NCBI GenBank assembly: GCA_036244855.1 | Contig: BQKZ01000627.1 | Span: 21,682 to 85,681, forward strand | Source of the DNA: Temnopleurus reevesii | Lineage: Eukaryota; Echinodermata; Echinoidea; Temnopleuroida; Temnopleuridae | DNA length: 64,000 nt | Direction of reading: 5' to 3' | In this document: piece after piece, positions 11,000 to 24,600 of the stretch | How the letters are laid out: each line of letters opens with the position of its first letter | Position numbering within the stretch: position 1 is the first letter of the stretch | The notes under the pieces: generated by a model | What the model was told of the DNA's origin: nothing | What the model saw: the letters and a program-made list of their open reading frames with translations, nothing else | Databases searched by the model: none | Made by a program: the position numbers and the translations under genes

Positions 11000-13900
11000 A
11001 CCTGGTCATCATTCAAGAATGGATGCGTGTAGACCCCAAAACGTGAATGGCAAAGCACCTGAACCGAATATTTTCTCAAAAGGGATCAAAGCATAATAAC
11101 ATTATCCATATACTTTCTCTCCTGAGATGGTTAATTGTGTCTTGTTTACCCAGGGTAGCCGCCTCATTTCTTACAAACTGCTCTCCGATCGGGCCCTGCA
11201 ATGTCATAGCATCGGTATTACCCAGGTTTATTGGATATATTCATGTGCACGTGAAGTTTCATTCTCATTGAAAGTATTCCAGCAAGGTGCGTCAAAACGC
11301 TCAATGCTAAATTGACCACATTATGGTTACCTCAAACCGGTCCCCAAATCGCACCTGGGTAGAGTGCAGCACAATCTGGATATAGATGGCGATGAAACAG
11401 TGCGAGATGTCACCGATCGCTGTTAATCTCTCTGACTATATCCGTCATAAACTTACATGGATTAAACATTTGTACACAAAACAGAATGCTTATAATTTTG
11501 TCGCTGAACTAACAGACGAGTTGAACATTCATCAAAGACGAGAAACTTGCCTTGACCTTGATGTTTTTATCAAAATGCCATTTAGGAATATGTAATACAA
11601 TCATTTGAATGAATATTTTATACCTGAGTATTACGTTACTTGATGGTTCTATTCAAATAAGTATCACTATATAAGAATTTTTTCACTACTCATTTCTGTA
11701 GGACTTTCTAAAAACGCGAGTGAATATAGATTCAATAAAAAATAATAAGAAAAATGGAAAGTTTGTGGAGAAAAGAATGTTTGGTTTTTGCTTCAAAAGC
11801 ACAGATATAAACATAACTAAAAAGAAACAGTAGTGAGAGAATTAAATACGCGCTGACACGTTTCGCAAAGTGAGCAACGGATTTTTTTTTTCTTGGGGGG
11901 AGGGCCTAAAACAATTAGAGCACTGCCTATAAAGTTGTAATCATTATTTGTTTCGTATAATATTTCAATAAATAGAAACACTTACAGTTTCTATTTTAAA
12001 GCAACAACTAATTTAACATCAAATATCACAACCTTTCGAGTGACTGCACCCGGAGCACAAAATTTTCACAAGGTGATTAAATTAGAAGAAACCAACCACC
12101 CCTTGTTTATCATTTATTTCTTATTCGTTTTCTTTTCCTCGCGTCCATTCCTATTTTGACTAGGCAATCAAGCTAAGCAATGGGATTTGTGTAAATCCAA
12201 TTTACACGACCGAGGAAAGAAATTAATGTATACGTTAATCTTGCACGCTCCAACTCCGCCCTCACCACGAGTCGTTTAGACGTGTGGTGACTCTCATTCC
12301 AATCAGGGTCTATATGCAATCCTAAAAAACAACTCGAGCTTTATCAGTATCATGATCCTCACCAGACCAATCTCTGCATGGCTATTTTTAGTCATAGAGC
12401 ATTTGGATAGATGGACAGTACGCGTAAAAGGTGCAATATTGAACCAAACATGTGGAGCACCCTTTTGTACAATTTTACTTTTCCTGAAGGTGCAATATTG
12501 CCATGATTGCACTTTTTGCGTAAAAGCTTCAATCCAAACCAAACGCTCTACCGACTGAGCGCATCAATATCTTTGACCACTGGACGTATTCATTAGATAT
12601 TAAACGTAGAAGACTCTAATATAATAAAGTAAAATAATTCTAGTTATCCTATTGAGGCTAACAAAAGTACTTCTATCTCAGCTCAGTTTGTCGAGCTTCT
12701 AACTAGGATGAAGCAATCCTTAATGACGCAAGTTTTGAACCCAACAACTGCATCAATGTTAACCAGATTTTTGTATAAGATGCTTTATTGAAACATTTGC
12801 AATATTGCACACACAAAATGCTCCCAGTGTTGCATTTGTATGATATGAGGCAGGGGCACCTTATTTTCATCAATATTGAAAATGAAACAAACAGAACATG
12901 AAAATATTGAAAGTTTTGTACATTGCTTTCCTCCCTATCCGAAACGGGTTTTTTTTTTTTAGAAATTCAGAAGAGGAAAAATGTGATTCCCCGTCTTCAA
13001 ATTCTCCCTCTATTTATCATACATTTATTTTGGAAAGACCCCTCCGATTGCTTTCTAAACTGCTAAAACCGCGCCTAAAAAGTAGGATCTGTCACCATTA
13101 GTTTTTACCGCCAATAAAGGCAAATATATGATAATATCACTACTAAGACATTTAGTATACCGTACATATTGTGAAATAAAATGTAATTTCCTATCTTCAG
13201 GGTAATTTTATTTATTCCATTTGTATAGTTTAGACACTTCTCACAATGATAATAAAATGACCTCGCCTCCTGAATTAAAATGACACATGTAAAATGATTG
13301 CTGCATTATACCGTAACAAAAGCGAAGTTTGCACAGGCCTGAGTTTGATTTTTAGGATGTTCTTATATGATCTCATATGTAAATACCATTTGAATTCTCA
13401 TTCACATTGTTTTATCATATGCTACCATAGTATAAAATAATTTTATTTTGATAACGATAAGGCTACTCAAAATGTTTCAGTGTGATATGGGGCTGGGCAC
13501 AGGTAGACTGTAGTCAATACTTGGTGCTTAGACTTATCGATGAGGGTGCTGTGCTTATTGGTGCACCTGTCGATCAATATGGGGAACATGGAATTCGACA
13601 TGGATAATTAAAATCTGATATATTTTCCACGTTCATTAGTTCTTGAATGACACACATTCACGATTGATATTGTAACATAATAAAGAATAATATGNCAACT
13701 GGTCTTGCCCCGCACCTCTCGCGCCAAGCCCTGACATGCAAAAAGGGTCTTCATGAAATGTTTGTGGCCCCTATCTCCTACCGCCCCAAGATTCACACAT
13801 GACTTAGAAATATTGAAGTTTGAGATTTTACCCATTTTGCGTCAGAGTGAATCGGTGCTGACTAAAATGTCATTTTAAGTTAAGGAGAATGCAGATTTAA

Positions 13901-14400
13901 TATTATTTGAAAAGCTAGTGTTTTTTCATAAGTAAATTAAGGAGAATTTAAATTTAATATACTTGGAAAGGTAGTGTCTGTTTTCATCAGTGAGATGTCA
14001 TCTCCTTTTGTTCAATACACTTTCATTATTTTTATATTGGCACTTTCTTTGCTTTTATACCACTCACAGATGTAATTCTCTAAAGTGTGTGCCAATATGG
14101 TTGGCGGTGAACTCTAATACCATATGGCATAAGATCAAGTCACCCATTTGCGTTTCTTTAGCTGAGGTAACGCCAGCGTATGTGAAATTTATTAGCTCAG
14201 AAATACGCAAATAATACGCTTGGTTTATGCTGACATATGCGTATCTCGAAATTAAAGCTAAGCATCGGTCGAACGACTCCTGCTTATTTATGTGCACACT
14301 TTGTTTATTCTAATTTCCACATGTCGCCTATGTAGGTGCGGTGTATTCACTGGCTATATAAGCGTAAATGTGGGACTGTACTATTGTATATGTATTTTGA
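11000..14400. other. Unassigned DNA with short repeat fragments
   Basis: No confident gene. The sequence at about 11345-11370 contains CTGGGTAGAGTGCAGCAC, which resembles an internal segment of the tRNA-type SINE seen at 17345-17562, so it may be a SINE remnant. Around 12420-12540 there are inverted GTGCAATATTG words. A single N lies at 13695. Confidence 0.4.
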
Positions 14401-14403
14401 GCT

Positions 14404-14625
14404 GAAGGGACAAAGGATTGGGACAAAGTAAATAAATTCCATTCAAGCATTTACGATATCTAGACGCACATAGAATACATTCCCTCCCCTCTTATTCCCC
14501 GGATAAATGTCAAGTTGATGTCGCACCTGTTCAGTAAATGAACAGGGAATCTATTTGTTTTTGTTCATGACGCTATTGTTAAGACTTAAATGAAGTTGTT
14601 TGCTCTGTCCCAGTCCTTTGCCCCA
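14404..14625. mobile_element. Foldback element, family 4 (GGGACAAA ends)
   Basis: The left end (GAAGGGACAAAGGATTGGG, with a TTCATTCAAG-like arm) is answered by a reversed right end containing CTCTGTCCCAGTCCTTTG. The same structure occurs at 36232-36438. It is non-coding and palindromic. Confidence 0.7.
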
Positions 14626-15339
14626 AGTGTGTGACTGAACCGTAAGATATTTTGGGATGATGGCAGGCATCATCTTCCGATGACACCGACACGGTTTCCG
14701 TTAATGTTCAGAGGAAATCAGGTCCATTTACAGGGCGGATGGTTTCCGAAGAGCCTGTTGTTTCCCAGAAAGGTTTGAACTTACCCTTAATGCAATTAAG
14801 GATCGTGCATTGTTAAGGTCCATGGTCAAGAGTAGCATGAGGAGCTAGGGGGGTAATAACGGGTATTCCGATGGGGGTCGAATGTATTGAATGTGTGGTA
14901 GAGGTACACCCTACTCATCTATCGATTTGCATTGATTGTAAAAAAAAAAATACCGAGATCCTTGCATAGTATGTTGTGAATTATATCCTGTATTTTGCTG
15001 TCATGAGGTTCGACTGCTTCCCTCTTTTGTAAAAAGAACTGGAGGTACGTTGGTCATTCCTTGACGCACTGACATTCACCTTCAATTATGATTTTAGATG
15101 AGATGGAACAAGCATGGTCAGTGATAAAGTGAATGCTTTTACACGAGATCAACTTTGAAGTGCACAATGAAAATTGCATCTTTGCATTTGATGGTTGTCA
15201 CATTTATTTTCTTTCTTTTTTTAAGACAAGATATTTGACAGATGACTTTCGCTCACTGAGAATCATTCTAGTACAGTAAGCCAATGCACCCATACATTGA
15301 CCGGTCCATCTGAACATACGTATTTGACAATACGTACGG

Positions 15340-15620
15340 TTCTCACAAACAATGCGCCCTCTGTGGCCGTAGGTTCGAGTCCCACCCATGGCGTTAATTT
15401 CCTTCAGCAAGAAATTCATCCACATTGTGCTGCACTTAACCCAGGTGAGGTGAATGGGTACCTGGTAGGAATATTTATTCCTTGAAACGCCAAGTGCGCT
15501 AATAAAGTGGCTGCCGGGCTAAAACCAGGGTAATAATGCTGCAATTGTAGAGCGCTTAGGGAATTCTCATGAAGAGTTGATAAGCGCTATATAAATGCCG
15601 TTCATTATCATTATTATTAA
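15340..15620 (+). mobile_element. tRNA-derived SINE
   Basis: A pol III B-box-like GGTTCGAGTCCC (15372-15383) is followed by the SINE body: TGTGCTGCACTTAACCCAGG, AATGGGTACCTGG, a CTGCAATTGTAGAGCGCTTAGG region, then AGCGCTATATAAATGCCG and a short (ATT)n tail. The same body occurs on the minus strand at 17345-17562. The tRNA-like head is eroded in this copy. Confidence 0.8.
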
Positions 15621-15779
15621 CATCTGATTTAGTTTTTGGTTAAATTTTATAAGTAATCGTACATTTATTTTCTACAGATTTACTCCTGGAATATTCATAA
15701 TGATTATAACGTCTACATGTACCGGGCACGTAGCAAGATGGGAACGGATGGGGTGGGCGACCCGTAAAAAAATTGGAAA

Positions 15780-15789
15780 GGGGGGGGGG
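15780..15789. repeat. Poly-G run (10 bp)
   Basis: Ten consecutive G residues in noncoding DNA. Confidence 0.8.
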
Positions 15790-16486
15790 AAGAAAATGTG
15801 AAGACGTTTTCCTTATCATCTTGGCGTCAGGATCAATATGTAAATGTTCGTTTTTACTTGCCAGCGCGGTGGCTGAATGTAGTGTACAAACCCCACCCAC
15901 TTGTTCTTGTAAAAAAACATGTATATTAAATTTATGTGCACAACGCATGAAATCTACCCCATGCCCTCTGATTAGATATTTTTTAGTAAAATAGCATGAA
16001 CGCCTTAAGACTATTTATTATACAAGAGGGCAAAATGAGATAGTGCTGGTGAGAAATATGATACAGAATCCAGAAACATCTGTCTGCGATTCTCTCTTTT
16101 AAATCCCCGCAACTTATTGGGTAGGAGGCGTAGGATGTGTAACCACAACCGACCGACAAACGTCTCAGTTAGCTTCCATTGATCTACAGGGCGCAGTGGG
16201 TCGGTGGCATATCGACTTCAGGCTCGGATTGGCGCAACGTCGCCCTGGATGTGCGTCTCGGTGTATCACCCTCCATCTCATCATCCATGTCATCATTGTC
16301 CTTTGTTTGGATTCGTCCCCAGACAATCGAACGGCATGAATCAACCAATCTCATCAGCTGATATATAATTGTTCCTTTCAACGCCCACCTAGAAATCTTA
16401 TCTTCCTTTCAGGCTGTGCCTACCTCTGATAGCACACTTCATCATTTAGACAGGGAATCTTCGTCTGGTGCCCGGCAGAATATGCT

Positions 16487-16740
16487 AAGGGCCGACTCAC
16501 AACTTTGCGTTTTTAGCCTGCGTCGGCTCAACGTTTTTGAAAATTAGAAAAAAAACGCTCCCCGGACACACAAAGACGTAGGTTATATAGCGGGAAGACG
16601 CTCGGCGTACGCTCCTTAGTGGGGTAAGCCGACCATCAGATCATCGTCTGATCAGCGTATACCGTACGCTCGAGGAGCGTTTTTAATTGTCAAAAACACT
16701 TGGCCGAGGCTGGCTAAACACACAAAGGTGTGTATCGTCC
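16487..16740. mobile_element. Foldback element, family 2 (GGCCGACTCACA ends)
   Basis: A roughly 250-bp palindrome. The left arm runs GGCCGACTCACAACTTTGCG, TTTTAGCCTGCGTCGG, then AACGCTCCCCGGAC; the right arm repeats these words reversed. It is one of six copies here. It has no open frame of its own and fits a MITE-like DNA element able to form a long hairpin. Confidence 0.8.
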
Positions 16741-17055
16741 ACACGAGAATGTACACGAGTCCTGGTCTAAATTGAATCTGATCAGATTAAAGCAAATCAG
16801 GTCCCGAGATCGTTTTACGCCACACTCCTTCCGATTCTAATTTGGATGGGCAGCATCCTCCACTCAATGATGCAGTCCCGAGAAGTTGAGCAAGAATTAG
16901 ATGTTAATGATTCACCCATTTTCACAGAAACCCTCATTGTATATTCATATGTGTGTTGACTTTCATCCGACAAGTGGAGAGTCCATTTTCAAAATGGACA
17001 CCAAGTAATACAGAATTATTCCGGTGGTCAGTGAGATGGGTCGGCTGCTCATGAC

Positions 17056-17088
17056 AACAATTTCAATTTCAATTTCAATTTCAATTTA
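17056..17088. repeat. (TTTCAA)n microsatellite
   Basis: About five tandem TTTCAA units. Such short repeats often mark non-LTR retrotransposon 3' ends, but no element body is recognisable beside it. Confidence 0.7.
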
Positions 17089-17344
17089 TGCTCTGCGTCG
17101 TTTGCAAACAATAAAAGTTCTATTTGTCTCTGTATTTGTCGAACACCAATTTTCTGCTCCTTTAAAAAAATACTAGTGTAATCGAAACACTCTTGTTATT
17201 GTTGTATCGACGCACAATTCAATACACGGCGCACAGATCTATTGTCCAGAACCCACTTTATTTTACGGAAATAGTTTATACCGTGTTGAAAATGTATATA
17301 ACATAATGATAATGACGATAATGATATTTCTTATGTGACGCATG

Positions 17345-17562
17345 GCCCTAGGGCGCTTGATCCACAATGCCAGCCAAAAGTGGTAACGATAATTTTATTC
17401 TTCTAGCAGGTACACACCTGGGTTAAGTGCAACACGGCGTGGGTACATTTCTTGCTGCTGAATGAAATTAACGCCATGGGCATGATGGATGGGATTCGAA
17501 TCGACGACCCTTTGGTTGAGAGACGAGAGTCAGAACCACTACACCATAGCACGACGCTCCCA
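17345..17562 (-). mobile_element. tRNA-derived SINE (minus strand)
   Basis: Read on the minus strand, an A-box-like GGTGTAGTGGTTCTGACTC is followed about 35 bp later by a B-box ATTCGAATCCC. The body then shares GGCGTTAATTT and CACTTAACCCAGGTG with the SINE at 15340-15620. The head is the better preserved part; the tail has diverged. Confidence 0.8.
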
Positions 17563-17599
17563 CATCGGCTTTAAAATGAATGTGTGTATGATATTCGTG

Positions 17600-20500
17600 T
17601 AAGGATATATAGCATGGGCCAACAAAAAGTTATATGATTAGCTACATGGAATAATCCTAATGCACTTGTCCTAAACAGAAACCTATCTAAAACGTCATGA
17701 GTGTGCGTGGTTGGACCCTCCTATAGACATTTAATGTATTCATAATTCCATTGCTAATTAGATATTCAGAAGAGTAACCTCTTGAAACCAGGGAAAGGGA
17801 TGTTAACAAGCAACGCCCGAGGGGTTTGGAACGCTCTCCACATCCTGATGGGTATAGAAGCCTACAGACTTCCACCGGGGAGAGAGGATCGACTGGCTGT
17901 TTACAGTGCATGAAACAATTTTGGCTAAATCATGCATAATGAAATCTCTGTTCCGCCTTCCCGTCATCCCTTGCGTGCTTGAGAGAGTCATCAGCAAGAT
18001 GGAGTCGATTGCTTGGAAAAGTCTCTTTTCTTCTTAGAAGGGAGTCGGTTATTTGACTCTTTAGAAGTACCACTCTCATTTCTTAGATGACTGATGATGC
18101 CAACCACTTTACAAAGATGTCCGAGATTATTTCAACGAAAACACGACTCAGTCTTTGGAAACTGTAATCAACTTGCAGATTAGCCATCTGTGGTAAACGA
18201 TAGCAAACTGAAAAAGAAATAATTTCAGGTAATGACCGACAGAACCTATCTTTTCTTGAGAGCTGATATAACAGTTTCCCGCAATATTATTATTTACGCT
18301 TCTACGGTGAATAGCCGTATAAACACCAAACGTTTCTTCTTCTATCAGACAATACAGACGAACAATATAAATCGAAGGAAGATTGTCCAAGTGCCGTATC
18401 TAACTAGTATGCCCCGGATGTTCACTAACTAGACGCCGGACAAATATCGGATAAGTGTGAATTGGTTATCAGGAAAGAGGACATTTCAATGACAGCGAAA
18501 TCAAAGTGAAATCAAAGTGAAATTCCATTGAATTTGTGTATTTCGCTCTTTTCAGAACGACCTCCTTGACTCCTAATAATCAATAAAATACAAATCTTCA
18601 CTCCACATTCACTCCTCCCTTAGATTCAATCTTTGGAGAGTCATTATCTGCACTCATTTATTAATAAACAGCATAGACCTTGTGTCTTAATGTATCACTC
18701 AAATGCTGTATATATTCCCCATCACAAGAAATAAAAAGGTTTATTGCCCCACTCATACAGCTTATACCATGTATACCTGAATAAACAAGAATGACCCATG
18801 AATGCTACGAGCAGAGATTGTATTATTCTTCTGCGTTATGGTTTAACTACTTCCATATTTGAGCGAATTGTAACCGAGCAATATGTTTGATGTGACGTTT
18901 AGACCGACTTAATGGTAGATTTTGTGGTAAATTGGCGTGATGACAATTTTTGAGAAATATTACCTCGATAAAAAGTGTATTGGCGCCGCTTCTATTAAGC
19001 TCGTGACTGGCAGGATCATCGTATGGTCTCAACACAAACAAAAATATATTCCGAATTTCTACACTTGTTCTTTGAATAAGATTCAATGATCCTAATATAG
19101 GATATGATAAATGTAATGAATAAATGTATGATATTAATAAACTGGAAAACATTTTTAAAAAAATGAACAGCTCATACATTAGCCCTTTGTCTACTGGATA
19201 TTGTCATTCCCATAGAATTTGTACATGGCCTACTCGGTTACAGAAGTAAATGGGTTAATATATATGTCTTACATGTATTATGGACATGTAATTCTACATC
19301 ATTTGCTGGTATAAAATTTCACAAACACTGAACATGTCCGTCCTTTCACATTCTGGATACGATCTTTTCTTCAAACAAGAAGATACGATCGCAAAGGCAC
19401 AATTACATCTCGTTGGATCATGAAAGAAAGGAAATTCTTCATCGGGCTTTTTGTTTTCATTCCTAGAAATTGTAGCTGTAAATATGCATTATTGTTCTTG
19501 TCAGTTCATATATCTCTTTCTCAGATAATCAACTCTGACAACCTATTTTGCCTGACAAAGTACTACGAACCTGACATTTTGCGTGTGCACGCATTTCTCT
19601 GGATTCGATTCTGTTCAATGTAACAATGAAAAAAGAACATGCAACAAGCTTGCATTGCAGTATGGCTTTGCTTCATATGATGTACATGTATATTATTGTT
19701 TTATCTGAATGAATTTGCTTTATTGGATTTGATTTCAATTAAGAAACCCCCTACCTGCCTACCTGTGTATGTATAGAGATCTTGGGAGAATAGCTATTTT
19801 AAATCTACTATTACATAGAAGTGAATCATTTAAATTCACTCCGGTGATTTTTTTTTGTTCGAACTCGTTAAGAGCAAAATTATAATACGAAAGGGCTTTT
19901 TGTATTTTACAGGGGGAATGAAGGGTTATGGGCTAATCATAAGAATTGGATGATCGTCGCTCCAATCTTTCTAATTTAAAATTAACACAACTATTTTTTT
20001 TTCTCCCTGGAAGAAGCTATGCCAACATGGCACGCGTTTGCACATGAAGGGGATAGACTCGCTCTACAAGATAAAAAAAAAAAAGGTCGACCATAGATCT
20101 TGTAAGCAACTTTTTCCTAACAATTATTCCTTGAAAACATTTTTGTTAAATTTTCAAATGTTTACATTTTAAGAAGGGGAAATTGGGGCCAAAGACATCA
20201 AAGCCTAATGTTGATCTTTTTTTATTATTAGTAGAGGAGATAAAAATGATTATCATAATGATATTTAACCAGTCACAGTGATAGTAATAGTAATAATCAT
20301 TTCAATATTATTGTTAATAATTCGTTTTGAAAAATGAGGGGGAGTTATAATTCTTCTTTTATATTTTCAAACCAGTTTGACGAAGTTTCCTTCAGAAGTT
20401 TGCTCTCGGCGAATCAAACTCTCAATTTCCATGGCTTATAATAACGTCACCAATTTTATGAACCGGCCTACTAGCAAAGGGGTGGTTGACAAACCAGTCG

Positions 20501-21000
20501 TAGCAATTCGACTGAAATAATATGAATCTAAGTGGTATATATGCCATTGTATACTTGACGCTATGTCGGGGTCTCCACGTGTTCAAGCAGCGGCCTCCGT
20601 AGTTATAGACCGGTTTAAAAATGCTGATGATAAGATCACGTTGTATTCATGCTTTATGAAACTGACATCTGGACAGTTCTGACGTAACCATCATCTTGTT
20701 TGTCTGTCTGAGATCGCATCACCTATGATACGAGATGAAAGGTGTCCTCCACTTTGTCTCCCATATCGACATCACATTCCCTATCATCTTCTCCTGATTG
20801 TTTAATGGTCGACTTTGAAAATACATTAATCAGTAGACTTATACATAATCCTTTCACGGAACCAGCCATTAATCCATCGACTACGCAACCCCTATAGAGT
20901 TTGCAAAGAGAACAACGTGTTCCAGGAAGCGATGGGTTAACCTTGGCAAGCGTTGGATTCCAGCACGCGGTAACATTAGAGGGGTCGGTCTCGTCTTTAT
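17600..21000. other. Unassigned DNA
   Basis: No confident exon. A minus-strand stretch near 18965-19045 is open and ends at a GT-type donor after a pyrimidine-rich AG, but the roughly 22 encoded residues match no family I know, so it is not called. There are short simple repeats (about 18493-18523) and AT-rich DNA elsewhere. Confidence 0.4.
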
Positions 21001-21001
21001 A

Positions 21002-21249
21002 AAGGCCGACTCACACCTTTGCGTTTTTAGCCTGTGTCGGTCGAGCGTATTTGGAAATTAAAAACGTTCCCTGGACGCACAGCCTACACTGGATATACGG
21101 TGGACTGACGCTCGATGTACACTCCTTGAGCGCAAGCCGAACGCCAGTCCACCTTCTGATCCGCGCATACTGTGCACTCGGGGAACGCTTTAATTTCCAA
21201 AAACGCTGGGCCGACGCAGGCTAAAACGCAAAGGTGTGAATGGGCCTTA
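21002..21249. mobile_element. Foldback element, family 2, best preserved copy
   Basis: A complete 248-bp palindrome with both ends present: AAGGCCGACTCACACCTTTG at the left and a reversed form ending in GGTGTGAATGGGCCTT at the right. Internal arms include GGTGGACTGACGCTCG and its reversed counterpart. Use this copy as the reference for the family in this window. Confidence 0.85.
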
Positions 21250-21439
21250 ATATAGGTTAATCCAAAGAGAGGTATGAGCTATGTATTGATATCATCCAAT
21301 CATCTCTTTGATTCTTAGACATCATTACGAACATGATGAAGTGCCTGGTCATGGGACAGACCTGGGATGGACCATGTAGTTCTAGAACGGGGATGGGGCC
21401 GGGTATTTCATGGGGAAATGTAGTAGCAGCGGAGTACTC

Positions 21440-21629
21440 AGGGGCCGATTGCTCAAAATGGTCTTAGCTATCCTCTTTTTTTCTCAGACGTCTTGATTTC
21501 TTGTGCCACCCTCGTAACATAGACATTAGTGGCCATACGACTATGTTAAGAGGGTGGCACAAGAACTTAAGATGCCTTAGCATGAAGAGGATAGCTATAA
21601 CTGTTTCGTGTAATTGGCCCCTGAATTTC
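21440..21629. mobile_element. Foldback element, family 3 (ATGGTCTTAGCTATCC arms)
   Basis: A 190-bp palindrome: GGCCGATTGCTCAAAATGG, TCTTAGCTATCCTCTT and CTTGTGCCACCCTCGTAACA, answered in reverse by TGTTAAGAGGGTGGCACAAG, AAGAGGATAGCTA and AATTGGCCCC. A second copy lies at 52290-52464. The open frames over it are complementary shadows of the two arms. Confidence 0.8.
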
Positions 21630-21699
21630 AAATGTACAAAAACAAAAACAAAAATCAAGAAAACAACCAAACCTATAAATCCTGTAACGATTTAAAAAG

Positions 21700-24600
21700 T
21701 ATGTATAAGAAGTTGGTACAGCAACAATGCCCTTTAGGGTTGAAATATGCACACTTGGGTGGAGATGTGGTGGTATATCCAACTTCCGGTGCACATTTCC
21801 ACCATAAGAGTGTATATCTTCACCCTAGAGGTGTCGTTACTCCAAGGGTGCATAATACACCCTAAAGGGAACACAATCGCCACCCTAAAGGATGCTGAGC
21901 TTGTTCAAGCGGCTGCATCCATATACGGGTACAGAATTGCGCCCTAATATCTTATGGTACATTAATGTTAATCGCCATGTTTACTTGTATAGAGCATTTA
22001 GACTCACTATATTCATGATATCATCTGAATGACCTCATCGGGCCTTTTATTTTCACCCGATGTCTTTTCCGATTCCCCCCCTTTTTTTGAAGGGGGGGGG
22101 GCACCATATGATGGTGGCGGAGGGCATCTTTCCTCTAATATCTCAGCCTCTCTGCCCAGGTACGCTACACACCTGGTTTCAAAACAATATCTGATACTGC
22201 AGCCATGGCAGCAGTATGTTTCTTTGATTACATGGGGTCATTATACCGCTAAACGTGAAAACATGTCTGGTATGACGCTATCAAACTTTGAAAACATCGA
22301 CCATTTAACCCTGAGCTGTCATTCACTCGGATGTTTAACCCCATTTTTATCTAATCATGTTGTGTATTATGGTTTATTGAAATAGGTTTATGATACCTGG
22401 AATATGACAGGGTATCAGCTATTGCGTCACATGTACCTCTCTTCCGGATAGTGATATCATTGATATTTTTGTAAATTGCTCTCATTTCTAAGCGTAGGCC
22501 TAAACAAGGGGTGATATTTAAAAAAAAATCTCTATGGCTATAGCTCTCAAGCGAAAATAAGCATAATCAGAGCCACATGCATGGGAAAGCGCAAAGTTTG
22601 AAGAAGAAAAAAACATTTCAAAATCATAAGCATGATAAACATAGCCCCATCTTTCAGTGCAAATCTTGTAACATTTCGCGCAATAGTTTTCAGCTACGTG
22701 TCAGAATTTTCAAAGTTTTTCTCGTGCTATTTTGAATACAGGTTTGCAATTTTATGGTCATATTTCCTCTGTTGAGATGCATAAAGTTTTCTTTAGCTTT
22801 AAGAGAGTAAATTGAATATTGGCCAACTTTTACGTTGCCTGGCATGTTGCCGTCATGTCATAAGAGGCAAACGTTACGAAGACTGCGGATATTCTTATTC
22901 TGCCAGGGTTCGTAAATGGTTCCAAAAGGTTCATTGCCATATTATTCGTTAACCAGGTATAAAAGTAAGTTCGCAAACGACCGCAATGGGTTTTGTGGTC
23001 GCCAGCAATTTCTATTGCAGTAAAGAATTGTTGAACGTTCGTAAATATTTGCGTCTCATTGAGATGCTTTCTTTATGGAGTTATAAGCATCCTAACTTAT
23101 ATCTCCATGCACCTACCGATATCTTCACCGCACTTTTCATCCATGCCCGTCTTTCCGGCATGTCAGAGTGTACTTATCACGAGAAGATAGCAAACCAAAG
23201 CATGTCTTGTATGCTTGTCGCTTGGTGGTGATTAATTTGAAGGGCCATACGTAGACACGACGTGGTAGTAATCTGATCTCTGCTGAGCGCCCCGCAACAT
23301 TATTCATCTGTGGGACTACATGTCAGAGTGGATAAGGGGGTTGCACGGGGGGGCTTGTTAAAATTACTGGCGTGGTGATGATTATGGTGGAGTAAAAAAT
23401 GGAAGAAATCTAGGGCAACAGTCAGAAGGAAAGGAATCTGATATGAAATAATGAGTCTTGTGAGAACCCATTGAGAATTATGCGGACGTCATTGCCTGCT
23501 CTATAATTCAGATGTTCTGTTGTTATTCAGGTTCATATTTTGGCGCCTTGTCATTATTGTTAGTGTTCCAAATGATACGATGTATGATAAATACTTGATA
23601 CACATATTTATCTTTTATAGTCCCAAGACAATTGCTATTTATGAACCTAAAAAAGCAGGATAACCTGTGACCCCATTCTAATGATTTAATGTCGTTTTTA
23701 TGCAAAGAATCGAACGTTGTGTGAAAAATTATTCATTTTGCTTTATAAACAAAGACAGAGTTTTCTAGGTAATTTTTTTTTCAAAAGCATATACATGAAT
23801 GTTTTGGTGTGATTGATTTTCAATAATCTTTGATTTAAACGTTGCTATGTTAACACCATTGTTAAAAACTCTTGGCAATTTTCACTTTTATTAAGGGATA
23901 TGAATATGAATATCTTTTGTTGTAAAACAATTTATCAATCACGACCTTATCGCGTCAAACTTATAGGCAGATGTACATTACTACACAGTTTATTTAGGGG
24001 GACACCCCAGGACTGCAAAGAAAAAAATTCATAACTTATATCAGATTTTGTGGGAAATGACTACTTCTACATCTACTGTAGATCGCTACAATCAATGTGT
24101 GTTTTAAATACTATGCACTTTACACTATATATTAAATCTGTGTCTACTTAAAAAGGACATCAGAACAGTACTCGAATGCATTAACCTACGGGTGGCTCAT
24201 GGATACGAAAGTAGTGTTGAGCCACTGCGTTTGGTTAATACCAACTTCGCCCATCCTTCGGGGAGCTTGTCTGCGCAACTAAAACAATCGATCGGCCCAG
24301 ATATGATTTCTTTTTATTTCATCTGGTTCGTAGGAACTATGATCTTCATGACACGTGGAAGGCGATCCCTAAACAGACGAGTAACATATGATCTGTGGGT
24401 CCTTTAGCACGTTCAAATTTGCGATCGATAAAGATAGGCATAAAAGACGTTCATCTGATGGTTCTAAATGGCATTTTCATGTGTTGAGGTCTACTTGTGT
24501 GTTTAAGTGCATGTGTGCGATGTGGTTTTCAAAGAAATGTGCCATTTAGTGCAAGTGCATTTCTTTATTTTAGTTCTTAATACCCTTAAGGTGAATGACT

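Noticed and set aside
18965..19045. Possible minus-strand exon ending in a GTAATA donor
   Set aside because: About 22 residues with no recognisable family and a weak donor; no partner exons.
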